Positions 14,323-34,229 of a stretch of 64,000 nt of DNA are shown in pieces. The position numbers were made by a program, and so were the translations under genes. Source of the DNA: Rhabditoides inermis (taxonomy: Eukaryota > Nematoda > Chromadorea > Rhabditida > Rhabditidae); assembly GCA_963966185.1 (NCBI GenBank), contig CAWZYM010000297.1:72001-136000 (forward strand), written 5' to 3'. Under the pieces are notes generated by a model, which had not been told where the DNA came from, did no database searches, and saw nothing but the letters and a program-made list of their open reading frames with translations. How positions within the stretch are numbered: position 1 is the first letter of the stretch; each line of letters begins with the position of its first letter.

Positions 14323-15170
14323 CGTCATCGTGACGTCACCATGCCCCCAGGGCAAATCTAGATTATTCAATTCCCGTTCCGCTTTGTTGTATCATGCTGC
14401 TCGCCTATGATTGTCTTGTGTGTGTATTCTTCTTCCCAATACGTGTCCGCTTATCTGCCTCTCTGCCCCCATCGCGGGTGCCGCGGCGGGCGCCCCGCCG
14501 GCCCCCGGTCGGCCCCCGCTCATGCCCCCCGCGGCACTCCCCCGTCTCCCCCTTCCCGTTGCTGGTGTAGATCACTTGTGCTCGTTGTCTCCATCTGCTC
14601 GTCTCATTCTCTCAATTGTGATCGCCTCCATCTCAGTCTGCGCTCTCCTCTTTCCACGCGCTCTCTCATATTCGTGTCTTGCTGTGTCGAGTGTCTCTCA
14701 CTCCTCCACACTCTGTCTGTTCTTTTGCGCTCTTGTCCACCCTGTCTATTGTACAACTTGCGTATTTGGTGATTGTGTGTTGAATTTGATATACCCGTGT
14801 ATTTCTTTTCTTCTTTGGATGTGTTTCGGTCTAGGTCTGTTGTCTAGTTCCCCTCTAGTCGATTCAATCCAATTCTTTCGCGTCTTTTCTTTTCTTCTTC
14901 TTTATTTTGTTATTTTATTCGAACTGCGTACAAAAAGAGTTTCTAATTATGTTCGAACAGCTGTGAGATTGTCTCGATTACGTGCTATAAGCAACACATA
15001 AGCAATGATAATAAAGAGATTTAGCCTTTGTCAATATGTTTTGTTGTGAAAACATGAAAGGTCATGGCTGCAAAGTTTGTGCGCGGGCGTTCGGGGGAAT
15101 ACCGGGGATAGTTTAACCAATGTGGAACTATTCGAGAAGCCGGTAGTATAAAGCAGGAGTGTTTCCGAAT
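14323..15170 (+). terminator. 3' UTR and flank of the transporter gene, AATAAA at 15010-15015
   Basis: After the stop at 14320-14322 comes GC-rich then T-rich untranslated sequence. The first canonical AATAAA is at 15010-15015, giving a 3' UTR of about 0.7 kb if used. Two TGACGTCA sites lie right after the stop (14323-14340). Confidence 0.6.
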
Positions 15171-15338
15171 CACTCATCGCTGCAACAAAGTGAATGAAAG
15201 GAAATATAAAATAGGTGGTGTTTTTATTGCTAATCGAAAAAAAAGAGCAAACTGCGGTTTTTCATCGGAAATGACGAATAAAGCACAGACACACTCACGT
15301 GTAAGAAATGGAAAGCGTTTCGCAAGGGTCATTGCCCC

Positions 15339-15390
<52 letters not shown>

Positions 15391-15661
15391 GCTCTCTCTC
15401 CCCCCTCTCTCTCCCCTTCTCTCTCATTTCTCTATGTGGCTTTTCCAGACAAAATAGAGAGTCAAGAAGGATGCAGGCATGCAGACAGAGTAGGAAAGAG
15501 ATCACCAAACAGAGAGAGGGGCAGAGTGGAGGAGGGAGAGGCGAGAGAGTGCTGTTGGGAGGGAGGGGACAGACGGCGGGTGCGGGCGTTCGGGGGAATA
15601 CCGGGCACAGCCACACTGGCATTCGAGAAGCCGGCCGGCAGTATGAAGCGGGAGTGTTTCC
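15079..15661 (+). repeat. pair of ~85-base direct repeats 500 bases apart
   Basis: Copy 1 (about 15079-15166) and copy 2 (about 15580-15661) share GCGGGCGTTCGGGGGAATAC at the left and ATTCGAGAAGCCGG and GGAGTGTTTCC further right, with divergence between. The spacer holds a CT tract (15336-15425). Possibly a duplicated promoter-like element or the ends of an old insertion; no coding content seen. Confidence 0.7.
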
Positions 15662-16305
15662 ACTTTTTGTCGTTCTTTCCCGGTCATCCAGGGCTCAGAC
15701 ATTGTCTTCGTCGTTCCGCTCATGCTTCCACCTGTCTATGTGCGCATCATATCATTGTTATATTATTATATATATTCTATTATATTATTAGAAAAAAGTA
15801 GAATTGAATGTTTGACTTTCGTTTTAGTGACTCCCACGCCTCGAAGCGTCAACGTTCTCTTGAAAACCGTATAAATAGCGCATCAGAGAGATTTGGAAGC
15901 TGTTTCCCTCTGTCTCTCTCTCTCCCTCTCTCGCTCCCTCTTTCACATCCTCCCTTTTTGGGTGCTAGACGCACTCTGGAATATTCCTTTCCAGACGTCC
16001 CACTTCTTTCTATAGCGTCTGTCTTTGGTTTTCTGCGAAATCGAGCATCTGCCATTTTCCTTTTCTCTAGTTTTTTTCCACAGCTGCACAGCGAATTTCG
16101 CTCGCCTCATGACGTCATTCGAAAGTGCATTGTGAAATGGGACTTGGAAATAACAACATCGATGTTTATCCCTAAAAACTATGGCTTTGTACTTATGCCT
16201 TGACTTTGCGTAATTCGATGGAGGAATACATACTTCATTTTACATGCAGTCCTAATTAATTTAATTGATTAAATAAATCATTTTTTATTTCAGTGTATGT
16301 GTAGT

Positions 16306-16647
16306 ATGTTCTGTATTCCCGATCGCTGTGCAACCGACAACGAGGAGATATCGAAACTGTTCCCAAACAAGGTTGGCTAATCGACTATAATTTAAAACGT
16401 ATTTAGTATTTTCTTTTTTGACAATCGATATTCCAGATTCCCGCCAAGGCGACCCTTTTGGAAGGCAAGGACGATGATGAAGTGAGCTTACGAATACGTT
16501 TAGTTTCTTTTTTCGATTTTTTTTATTACACGTTACACATAAGTAAACGTTTGTGTTATCTAGAATCACACTTCACGTACTTTTCGATAGAGGTACCTTA
16601 AAACTACTTTCTCTCACCGCTCGAAGCGAAAAGGCATTTATACCCAG
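16306..16647 (+). CDS. three in-frame exons, unassigned; possible upstream exons of the first glutaminase
   Basis: Exons 16306-16371, 16436-16480 and 16591-16647 all join in phase 0 with good splice sites and encode 56 residues beginning MFCIPDRCATDN. No domain is recognised. The next clear exon (17750) does not join in phase with the last one, so either an exon between 16648 and 17749 is missing from my model or this is a separate short gene. The second glutaminase also has a long poorly conserved N-terminus, which makes an alternative 5' end for the first glutaminase plausible. Confidence 0.4.
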
Positions 16648-17433
16648 GTGAGTTCGATGATTGATGCTCTCGCTAACTCTCGCGGTGGTTGTCAAGCGAC
16701 AAGCTCTTGGGGCTTTTAGGAGTGACTCTTGCAAGTTAGCCACGTGGAAACTATCCCCCCACTCCCACTCCCTCCACTTCTGTTTTCTTTCCCTCACTCA
16801 ATTGGATTGTGTTGAGTGCTGAGAGGACATTGAGGATAGAGAATTTGGGTATTGTGTATTAGGTATCTATCTATCTTCTCTCTATCTATGTTCCAAGCAT
16901 TTGGCTCATTCATTACGTATGTGTCTCGACCACCCTGCTTATACCATTCATTGTCACTGTTTGTTTCTTGGTTCTTGCGACCAGCATGTGTTGCCCTACT
17001 TCCGTCATTCTCTCTCTCTCTCATTCTCTCTCTCTATCGGTGATAAGAAGTGAGAGAGATGAATGTGCCCGGAGGGGTATCCCCGCAGCATGGCTGCCTC
17101 TCATTACTGCGTACATCGTGGAATGCAATCATTTTGGAGATTTATGTATATGAAGCATATCGGATGTCGCGTCAAAACAAGACCTCTGTCACTCATAATT
17201 CGGCCAACTGCTGCGTGCGTCTCACACTCCTTCAACCAACTTCCACACACCTAGCTGATCACACGGCGGTTTTTTTGTCTTGTTCCTCGAAGGATTAACT
17301 CATCTCGTGGTTCGCAAAGTTGAACGGACCACGTGAGAAGTGGTCCTCACTGCGATCTCGCCTCGCGTTCTTTATGCTCTGTGATTACAGCACATGCGCC
17401 ATGCATCGCCCCTGCTGAAACACATCTCTCTCT

Positions 17434-17436
<3 letters not shown>

Positions 17437-17480
<44 letters not shown>

Positions 17481-17602
17481 CTCCTCTCTCCCTTTCACCC
17501 CGCCTCTCTTTCCATGTCTGCGCCATTTACACGGGAGCCCTTGCCAGACCGACATTCGATCGAATAGAACATCTCTCTGCTTTCCGTGAACTGTCGCGAT
17601 CT

Positions 17603-17661
<59 letters not shown>

Positions 17662-17692
17662 TTCTCTCTCTTTCTCTCTCTCTCTCTCTCGC
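17437..17692. repeat. two CT tracts upstream of the glutaminase start
   Basis: CT repeats at 17437-17478 and 17610-17692 flank about 130 bases of ordinary sequence just before the ATG at 17750. Confidence 0.85.
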
Positions 17693-17749
17693 TCTCATTT
17701 TCTCTCTTTCTGGGTGCGCACGCTGATTCCGCTCCTCTTTCCCACAGAC

Positions 17750-20700
17750 ATGTCCTGCCGGGTCCGTCGCGCGTCCGACTCGGCGATTACGGTAAGCGGG
17801 CTACGGTACTTTGGGTTACTGTACTTTAGTATATACTATTGTTGCTTACTGCAAGTACTTACTGCAAGTCACTCGAGTAATTAGCATTAACAAGACCGTG
17901 TTATGGGTATCGCCTTTCCATTCCCAACTGACTAAGCTTGTTAGTCGCGAGTTTTCGTTTCTGTCACTTTTGTGCGTTCCAATTATCTCTGCTTTTCGCA
18001 AGAAGCGAGCTGTATTCACATCCACCATTGTTATTTTTGGACATCGGCTTTTGGATTTTTTTTTAAAGATTCACCTCTTTCTCGTGTCTCTAACACAACA
18101 ACTTGTTGCTTTTATCTACATTTGTCATCCTGGTAGCCAGTAGTTCTTATACGTAAACGTAATCCTTATTCCGCTGTTTACGTTCATTTTTGTGTTTTGC
18201 ATGTTCCTCGTTTGAGTAACCATTTTTTTCACCTCTCTCTTTCACTCTCTCTCTTTCTCCCTTTCTATATTCTTTTCCCTCTCTTCCTTCATCTCAAGCT
18301 CCATATCCCAATTTACCCAGTATGTTGTATGTACACTGGATTTAAAAAGGTTCGCAAGAGTTCTCTATTGGTTCTCTTTCGCGGATACTTCGCATAGAAA
18401 GTGCAAGCAATCGATATCACAACATTTTTTTCGCAATTTAATATACCGCACCGCTATCATGTATTCATCATATATCATATTGCCCTTTCAAAGGCATTCG
18501 AGGTATATACTGAAGGTCATGTCAGAAAGGGAACACATGCAACTACCTTGGAAACGGAAACAGAATTGGCAGTGGACGTACGTGCATTTGCAATGTGCGT
18601 TTCGTTCTCATTTGGTGTCACGGATATGGATGCTCTATTGAAACCAGGGAATCGATATTACACACACACAGACTGCGTGAAATGTGGAATCCCCCTCTGT
18701 CTGTGAGAGAGAGCAGAGAAAACATCTGGCTTTTTGGCACCGCGCCAGTAGACCTTCGGGATCATTTCGCTACGTTTGTTTCCGTTATAGTTCACTTATT
18801 TCACCTAAGCCGCTCACACTCTCCTATTAGCCCATAGCGTCTCTCACTTTTTCCATATAATCGCAATCCAAACACATTCCCTGTATGTTTCGCAAGAAGC
18901 TTCGCGTGCGACCTTCTCGCGCTCTCCCAGAATCCACACTCTCTCGCCCTTTTCACGCCTACCTCTCCCCTCTTCACGCGCTCTCTCTCTCTGGCCTGAT
19001 CGACCGTCTGTCTGTGTGGGAGTTTCACTCGCGAATTTGAACGATCACTTCTCTTTTTTTCTCGCGTCACTCATGTTTCTATTCGTTTCATGAAAGATTT
19101 TTTGAGCATTATGAAGCAACGTGACTTTCGGAAATGATTTCGGAGAATCCCTCTCGCGTCATTACATCTTTGGGTTTTTTGTGGGATCTCCTCACGCCTC
19201 ACGCCTCACCTTTCTTCATTCTCTCCTTTCTCTCTTTCGCAATCTGAGAATGAGTTCAACTAAACGACACGTGCGTCCTAGAAGCAACAAAGATTACATA
19301 GGCTCTACTGATTGCATCATACTTGCAAAAAATTGTTTTCTTATGGGTTCTTTGGGCACCTCGCAAATTTCAATAAACTTCACACTTTACACTCCGAATG
19401 ATTTGTTATTGATTTATCGTCCGAGATGGACACTGCCTGCAACGAGAACACACATCAGGATCTTTTTGCTCCCTCCAATGATTCACCCTTACACAACGTC
19501 GTCCGCTCAATCACTTTCTCATCTTGATTTAGCAAATGTCCATTTTTGATTTCCTTTTTTTATTATGTAGACAACTTGATGGTTCACCCCGCAATCTACC
19601 GTTTTATGGTCCCAAACCCCTGAAGTAAAGGAAAGCCCTTGATCTCTCGTGGTTTTCTGATGCGATTCTTGCAATTGGTCGTAACCCAAAACCGGCGGTG
19701 GTCAGGCTGATTAGTGATCGAGAGAATCTGTGTTTCCCCGTGTCCTTTTTAGTACCGGCTTCCTCTAGCGATCGGATATCGGATATCATCGATAACATGA
19801 TAATAAGAAGGGGCGAGACTAAAATAGTCGCTCGGGTTCAAAATGTTTTATTGTATGTGTCACCAACACAAAAAACCCAGATAGACACTTTTTGAGTGTT
19901 GGTAAAATGCATTATGTAATTGATACGTTATTGATTTATTGACTTCCAGATGTCTCTTCTCGCACAATCGCCGCCGCAGGAAGCGCACTCTCAGCATAAC
20001 TGTGAGTATTTTGCATGCTTGGACTTTAAAAATGCTAAGACGTCACGTTCTTATGACGTCACATCCCGAAAAGCCGTCGACCATATATAAAAGCGTTTTG
20101 AATGGCTAATCGTTGCACGCCGCGGGAGCGCGCTTTCTTGCGAAACGTCGCTTCCGGTGCCCACGCTAAATAGAGAAAGGAGAGAGAGAGAGATAGCGAT
20201 AAAGATAGAGATAGAGATAGAGATAGAGAGAGAGAGCGAGCGAGCGAGAGAAAGAGTCAAATGTCTTCACGTGGCGACCGCTTGGGTGCTCGGTGAACCC
20301 TGAGTTTGCCTCTGCTCCTTCTCTCCTTCTCCTTTTTCTCTCCGCGCTGCTACCTTTCTCCGTGCGTCATAGCTTCGCTGCCAAGCGGTGTCCCCCCTCT
20401 CTCCATCTCTATCTCCCTCTCCCTCTCTCTCCTCCTTCTTCTAAGCCGCTCACTGGGGGCGCCCCGGCTGCAGCTTAGTCTGCGAACTCTCCCCCTCACT
20501 TCTACTCACTGGCTACCCCCACTGTTCCTCTATCAATCAACAGCCATGCCCTCTTCTATTCTCTCCATAGAACCACAGTTCCACTCCGAGACACAGCGTG
20601 GGTTACTGTAGTGTTACTGTACTTCCAAAATGGTTTACTGTCATTGCAATCTGGGTTACGGTACTTTCAGTGAATGCGATCGGTGAGATTCTGGAGCGCA

Positions 20701-21316
20701 AGCAGAGTGTGGCACAGATTATGTCCCGGACGATGGACGGACTCAACCACAACAAGTACGGTAACTTGAAGTACTGTACTCTTGAGATTACTGTAGAGTG
20801 ATTATACCGTATACCTCATTCAGTGCGTGCCCAGAGGATCTCATCTTCGATTTATTCAAAGTGCCCGGAAAAGAGACGGCCAGCATCAGTAAGCTGATCA
20901 AGGTACGGTAGCAGGTTACTGTACTTTGAATTCACTCTACCGTACTTCAGGTGCTGAAATCGTTCGGTCTGCGCGCCACCGATCCGCGACTCGCCGAAAT
21001 GTTCAAGCGAATCAAGGTGGGGGTAATCAATAAATCAATAATCACTCGATAATATTCATTTTTATAGGCGCTCGAAGACGACGAAGACGACAACAAGAAC
21101 TTCCACCTGTGCAAGGAGAAGTTCCGCGAGTGAGTGCCGGGAAACGTACTTAATCACGTAACAGTGAAACGTATCGTCGGCTCTTTTGAAACGTATATCT
21201 CTCAGGGTGATCCACCCGTCGGTCGCCCTGATCTCTTCGGCTCTCCGCAACAGTCTCATCATTCCGAGCTGGGGAGAGTTCTGCGGGCATATCACAAGGA
21301 TATTCGAGGAGGTGCG

Positions 21317-21366
<50 letters not shown>

Positions 21367-22745
21367 GATTCCCTCTTTCAGTGCAAGCAGATCACGGATG
21401 GAGAAGTGGCAACCTACATTCCGCAGTTGGCGAGGCAGAAATTCGACCATTGGGGTGAATCGATAAATTTATGGAAATCAATAATATCGATTGTTTGAGG
21501 TATGTCTATCTGTACCATCGACGGCCAGCGTTTCTCTCTGGGAGACAGCACTGTTCCCTTCTGCGTTCAGAGTGTATCCAAGGTGAGCGATACATTTTAG
21601 TGAAAAAAAGTAAATTCAGACTAAAAATAGTGACAGAAATTGGATGTTGGTATGATAGTTTAAAATGCGTATACATACATACGTTGCACTCCATGCTTAA
21701 CTATTAGTGGCAAATGCATGAAATCAATATATTTATCCGGAATCGAATCAGATTATATTATACTTTGCATCATAAGGATCAAGTTTCACATGATATAGAG
21801 ATATAGTGACAGTTTTATCTAATTCTGATTTTTGCAATCAAATATCAAATTCAGGCCTTCAACTACGCTATCGTCGCGTCGGACATTGGAGCGGATGAGG
21901 TACGGTAGAGAAAGATACGGTACTTTTAGTACGGTGGTACGGTAGGTACGGTAGATTGAAAAAAAACATCGTTTCAGGTGCACTCGTACGTTGGTCACGA
22001 GCCGAGCGGAAGGCTTTTCAACGAGATCTGCCTGGATGGAAACGGTACATTTGTGTGTGTATTCACGAAACGTTCTGTGAATGTGTTGATACAGTACTGA
22101 ACTTGTACAGTAATCTTTTGCAGGCAAGCCGCACAACCCGCTGATCAACGCCGGTGCCATCATCGTCACGTCACTCATCAAGGTAAACAAGTAAACAAGG
22201 CAACTAATCAATAAACACATAACAACCTTGCAGAACAAGCTGTCGATGGCTGATCGATTCGACTTTGTCCTGAACGAATACAAGAAGCTGTCGGGAGGAG
22301 AGCACGTGGGATTCAACAATGCTACGTGAGTGCGGGAGGGGGGGAAGGAGGGGGGAAGGAGGGGAAGGGGAAGGGAGCTGCAGAGGACTGCTTGTACGCG
22401 CGTGTCACCCCATTTTCAAATGAATGCGTGTGGCAGGATTAACCAATCGAAGTTTTGTAGAATTAACATTCAGAAAATTGAAGAACCAGTAAACAAAATG
22501 TAACTATGTAATGAAACTGTTGATCTGATCAATTTATTATATATTTGAAATTGCAGTTTCCTTTCCGAGCGAGACACCGCAGACCGCAACTACGCCCTCT
22601 CGTACTACATGAAGGAGAACAAGTGCTTCCCAAAGGGAACCAACACGGTCAGTACAACAACATGAACAAACAAGTAAACAACAACATGTTTCAGTCGCTA
22701 CGAGAGGAGCTGGATCTGTACTTCCAGGTAGGAGAAAGGAAGAGC

Positions 22746-22812
<67 letters not shown>

Positions 22813-23818
22813 AGACGGACAGACAGATTTTGTTTCTAGCTCTGCTCTCTGGAGACGAGCTGCGATACTGCAGCCGTCATGGCTGCGACGCTTGCCAACG
22901 GAGGAGTCTGCCCCCTCACTAATAGGTCACACCTCTTTCTTTCTATCTCTCTCTCTCTCTCTCTCGCTCGCTTTCTCTCCTTTCAGCCAATCAATAAATC
23001 AATATTGCAGACTGTGCATCGAGCCGCGTCCGTGTCGCGATGTTCTTTCACTCATGTACTCATGTGGAATGTACGACTTCAGCGGAAAGTTCGCATTCCA
23101 GGTTGGGAGAGAGAGAGAGAGAAATAAAGAGAGAAAGAGAATAAGAAAGAAAGGCGTATGTTTCAATGTAACTATAATATCAGAAATGAAGCGGTGTTGA
23201 CAATACATGTGGCGCACTAACGTGAATAAGTTCCTAGATAATGAGATAATGATCTTATCACCATCAGGTCGGTCTTCCCGCCAAGTCGGGCGTTTCCGGA
23301 GTCATGATCGTCGTCGTCCCGAACCTCATGGGTGAGTAAACAAACAAACATGTAAACAAACAAACAAGCACCTCGCAGGCATTTGTCTGTTCTCGCCTCC
23401 TCTGGATAAGATGGGCAACACGTGCAAGGGAGTGTCGTTCTGTCGGAAGCTCATCGACACGTTCAACTTCCACAACTACGACTCCCTCCTACACGCAGAC
23501 AGCAACAAGCTCGACCCGCGCAGGAGGTGGGTGTGTGTGTGTGTGTGTCTGTCTGTCTGTCTCTCACTCTCACTCCCTCTCTCTGTTCCCTTCTCTCTTA
23601 TGAGTTTGATATTTTCTGGTTAGAAGTTAGAATCGGGTTAAGTATTTCTGAGCAACTTCGCTTATTGATGGAGAAATGAAACATATTCTTTCGCGTGCGA
23701 TTTGAAACGTATGGGAGTATATTGTAGAGATATCCGTCTTTTAGGAGTCTTTTTATCATCGATGAATCTTCGATGAGTTCACACCGATGGTCCCTTCCGA
23801 TCTACCTCCTTCTGTCTC

Positions 23819-23911
<93 letters not shown>

Positions 23912-25641
23912 ACCCCTCTCTCAGGTGCGGTTCCCGTGACACTGAACTCGTCGTTTCTCTCCTCTTCGCTGCTAAGAACGGAGACTTTGAGCAGATCCGA
24001 AGGCACTACCTACAGGGAACCAACCTCTCCATGGCCGACTATGATGGAAGGTGTGCCGAACTAATCAATAAATCAATAATCAATCGATATCAGGACGGCA
24101 ATGCACGTGGCTGCCGCTGAGGGCCACCTCCACATCGTGCGCTTCCTCCAGTCGGTGGGAGTCTGCAACAACACACACGACAGGTACAGATGACGTCACT
24201 GGTAGATGACGTCATGACGTTCAGATGGGGTCGTACGCCGCTGGAGGACGCGCGCACCTTCCACCACGACGACGTGGTGGAGTACCTTCTGAAGCATCAG
24301 CTGCGGCGTGCGGGCACCGGCAGACAGCAAGAGGGACAGGCAGACAGCGAGATGTGGGTGTGGGGTAGTGTTGGGTCGATTAAGTGATGTTCGATTAATG
24401 ATTAACGATTAATCGAAAAATTAATTGAAACCTTCGATTAACGATTAATCGATTAATCGTTAATCGAGAAATTGTCGGTTGATCGATTAACGATTTATCG
24501 TTAATCGAACTTTTGTCGATTAATCGATTAATGATTCCGTAGCTTGATGTGAACAGTTACCATAAACAGTTCATTTCTGAGAAAATGTGGCTTATTTCAA
24601 CTCATACAACGCTCTAGGAAACGAAAACTGTACCGAAACTGAGAAATATACTTTCGATTTAATCGAGATTATTTCGATTAATCGAATAACGATTAATCGT
24701 TAATCGAACTTGTTTCGATTAATCGAATAACGATTAATCGTTAATCGAACTTGTTTCGATTAATCGATCAACGATTAATCGTTAATCGAAACATGTTCGA
24801 TTAATCGATTAATCGACCGATTAATCGATTAATCGAGCTGATTAATCGAAAATTAATCGAAAGTCGATTAATCGACCCAACACTAGTGTGGGGGGAATCG
24901 ATGTGTTTCAATAATGTAGAGACCAATTCATCTTTTGCTGGCAAAAGATTCATTTTGCAGTCCAAGTTTCACGTAGTCGAATACCTAATCAAGAGTACTG
25001 CTTTTAGTGTAGGCAAACTCATTTTTTGCTGCCAGAAAAATCATAAAACGACGTACCATAATCCATAAAGTGACAATAAAGTCTCTATCCCAGAGTCTCT
25101 ATCCTCCATCCCAGCCCTATCCAATCTCTAGTGGCGACGTGAGTGCGCACGTAGTGGCACCGCACACAAGTAATGATAGACTGATAGAGATCTATGTTCG
25201 CTTATCTCTTATCATCTATCTTCAGTGGTCGCTTCGACGACTATGTGTCATCGGAGGACGAGATCTCGAGTGTCCTCGGAGGAATGATGCTGGAGGAGGA
25301 CAACAACAACGAGAAGAGGAATGCGAGGAAGGGTGAGAGGGGGAGAGAGGGAGGGAGGGAGTGAGGGAGATGGAGGGAGAGGAAGGGATAGAGAGAGAGA
25401 GAGAGAGAGAGAAAGCGGAAGTGAGGAACGTTTCGCCACTATTGTAAACAGGTACTTGATGCTTGGTTCATTACGTTTCAACTGGACTGTATATGTATTG
25501 GTAGCAATCTGTAGGTAATACTTCTCCTCTTTTCAGACAAGTTTTAAATAATAAAAATGACTTTTATAAATTCCAGGCACTCAGCTGTCGTGTCAGACGC
25601 CTCGTCGCCTCACCGCGCACACAGAGGTCGACGAGGAGTGA
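17750..25641 (+). CDS. glna: glutaminase with C-terminal ankyrin repeats, copy 1
   Basis: It hydrolyses glutamine to glutamate and ammonia. Exons: 17750-17791, 19950-20001, 20671-20755, 20824-20902, 20951-21016, 21068-21129, 21206-21311, 21382-21454, 21500-21582, 21855-21899, 21978-22044, 22124-22182, 22234-22325, 22557-22647, 22695-22727, 22840-22925, 23011-23101, 23268-23331, 23379-23526, 23925-24050, 24094-24183, 24225-24353, 25226-25332, 25577-25641; all join in frame to 646 aa. Seen: an EF-hand-like helical N-domain with DLIFDLFK, then the beta-lactamase-like core with [11 protein letters not shown], the serine-lysine pair in [50 protein letters not shown] and SGVSG, then ankyrin units [12 protein letters not shown] and WGRTPLEDA, then an acidic tail. 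This is the kidney-type/GLNA order. I see no clear mitochondrial presequence. The exon at 21500 uses a TTTGAG acceptor. The first two exons are less certain than the rest. Confidence 0.93.
17792..19949 (+). other. 2.2-kb intron between first coding exons, no gene seen
   Basis: Ordinary AT-rich sequence; no exon on either strand keeps an open frame with matching splice sites, and no repeat stands out. Confidence 0.5.
24385..24886. repeat. ATTAATCG-type minisatellite in a glutaminase intron
   Basis: About 500 bases rich in CGATTAATCG and GTTAATCGA units, partly palindromic, interrupted at 24537-24650 by unique sequence. Units are 8-20 bases long and self-complementary, so the single strand can fold extensively. 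It lies between exons ending 24353 and starting 25226. Confidence 0.9.
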
Positions 25642-26654
25642 GCGATCGATAAATCAATAATATCGATTAATGACCAGTCCATATCCCGGTTGATTACTGA
25701 ACCTACGATCTTCCCATTCACCGTATTCACTTCACGTGCAGCGCGGGTGCTGTACCGTCCCCATAATAACTAGACCGTATCGATTGATTTGATTTATTGA
25801 TTATTTCGCGATGAGCTTTATACGGCTGTTTTGGCGTGTTTGTTGAGATATTGCGTGTCGCAGACGAAACCGATGACTTTTCCAATGTGCCTGTCTTTAT
25901 ACTTTATAACTTTATTCGATGTTTGTTTGAATGTTGTGTGTTGCCAGATTGTTGTACCGATTTCATTGCTTAGAAGCTATTAGGATTTGATAAATTTTGG
26001 AATGTTGATAATGTGTGGTATATGTTTTGAGGAACTTGTTGGCAACTGTGGCAATCTTTTTTCCCAAACCGGCATCCGTTTGAACCACAGTTTGCAGAGG
26101 AAATCGAGCCCACGCCTCGAAAGTAGGCCATTCGTTTTCCTTGTGTTATCACTGCTCATTGGCTAGTTTGTCAAAGATCCTTTCTTCGAGCCATCGAAAA
26201 TCAAGAAAAAAATCGCTGGTTCGATGTTTGAACTAAGCAAGCGAGTTTTAGATGGCAGTGACGCTTCGCATCCACACAAACCCACAGTAGTGAATTGTCG
26301 GACATTGGCTGTAAGCGGCGCGTGTCCTGACTTTTTATGGTTGTTGGTGCGTGAATATCGCAGTGATTTCTAGGGTCTCTCTGCAAAGCTTCTGAATGAG
26401 AGTGGAGCCGGCCTCACTGAGCCGCGGGGTAAACACTCACTTTTCACTCACTTCGCGCACTCTTGCCACATATCTTGTCATTTCACGTCATTTTTTTCAT
26501 TCTGATGCAATCTGATTCAATCGTGCTTCCAAGTCTTTGTCCATGTTCAAATGTCGCTTGTCCGAGCTCGCAACGCTTCACATCACACACGCTGTTTCGA
26601 TCGATATGCGCCACCCGATCGCTCTCACTGTCTCACGCTCGCACACTGGACACT
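25642..26654 (+). other. intergenic region between the two glutaminases
   Basis: One kilobase separates the stop of copy 1 (25639-25641) from the ATG of copy 2. It must hold the 3' end of one gene and the promoter of the next. No canonical AATAAA is evident soon after the stop, and no other gene is seen. Confidence 0.5.
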
Positions 26655-33280
<6,626 letters not shown>

Positions 33281-33655
33281 TGACGTAATCTCTGGAGATG
33301 ACGTCACCATGACGTCACTGTGTTTGTACAAGTTCCACAAAGGGTTGTAACGTATTGACTGATCTGATTCGCTCACTTATTTACTCAACAGTATATGTTT
33401 TTTCTAGGCATTTATTGATTATTGAAGTGTGGTTTAATTCGATTCGACTAGTACTTTTTCATGTTTTACCTTACTCCTGCTCCTGTCGCGATAAGATTGT
33501 CTGAAAAAAATCAATAGTCTTGATGTATCGATTGTAATATAACTTTTTACCTTGAACTTTGTGTCTGCTTGGAACTCTGCGGTCTGCTCCTGTTTCGGAC
33601 CGCCGGATTTCAACTGCTTTTGCTCGATAGAAATCTTGAAAAAAAACGTTACAGA
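33281..33655 (+). other. 3' flank of glutaminase copy 2
   Basis: The stop is followed by three TGACGTMA-type sites (33283-33320) and ordinary AT-rich sequence. No canonical poly(A) signal was found with confidence and no gene is seen. Confidence 0.5.
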
Positions 33656-34229
33656 TATAGTGTGTTCCCTTTTCTGACCGACACATTCGGACGGCCGGAA
33701 TATTAGACAAAAGACGCGAATATTATGCAAATGTTCTATATTGCGGTCATTTCTCACAACTGCGACCATTCGGGAAGAAGAGAAAAAGGTATGCATCGGC
33801 GCGGTCGCTTTTCAGCTGCGCAATTGGATCTGATAAAAATTTCAAATAAGGAGTATACCTTATCTAGTGTATGAAACTCGTTCATTTTTCAATATGTCAT
33901 GCTCATAACATCCACATACACTAGTTATGTCAGAATTGTCATATATCATACACTACTACCGTAAACATCTTGTTTACATGAGCTCAAATCAGTTAGGTAC
34001 ACTTTTTTCGGCAGAGGAAAGAGCTAGAGATATAAATGTTTTACAGTAGATGCTGCTTGTGTAGGCCGAGGACCCCACAGAGCCCCACAGAGTTGGCTTG
34101 ATATCAATCGAAAAACACAGTTTTGATACTTGTAAACCGGTCGCCGTCATTTAATCGGACAGCGATAAGCGCATTTTCATGCGCTGTCTAGAAACTGTCT
34201 ATGTCGGTCAAAAAAGGGAACACACTATA
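33656..34229. mobile_element. ~575-bp non-autonomous TIR element carrying a glutaminase-exon-like segment
   Basis: Terminal inverted repeats of 28 bases, TATAGTGTGTTCCC at the left and GGGAACACACTATA at the right, differ at one site. Ends are compatible with TA target duplication as in Tc1/mariner-like MITEs. Inside, 33761-33798 matches the 3' end of glutaminase copy 2 exon 28092-28184 plus its donor (ATTCGGGAAGAAGAGAA then GGTATGCATC), about 38 bases with roughly four mismatches. No transposase frame. Confidence 0.8.

Noticed and set aside
24385..24886. CRISPR-like array
   Set aside because: Units are contiguous and variable without spacers; it is a eukaryotic satellite.
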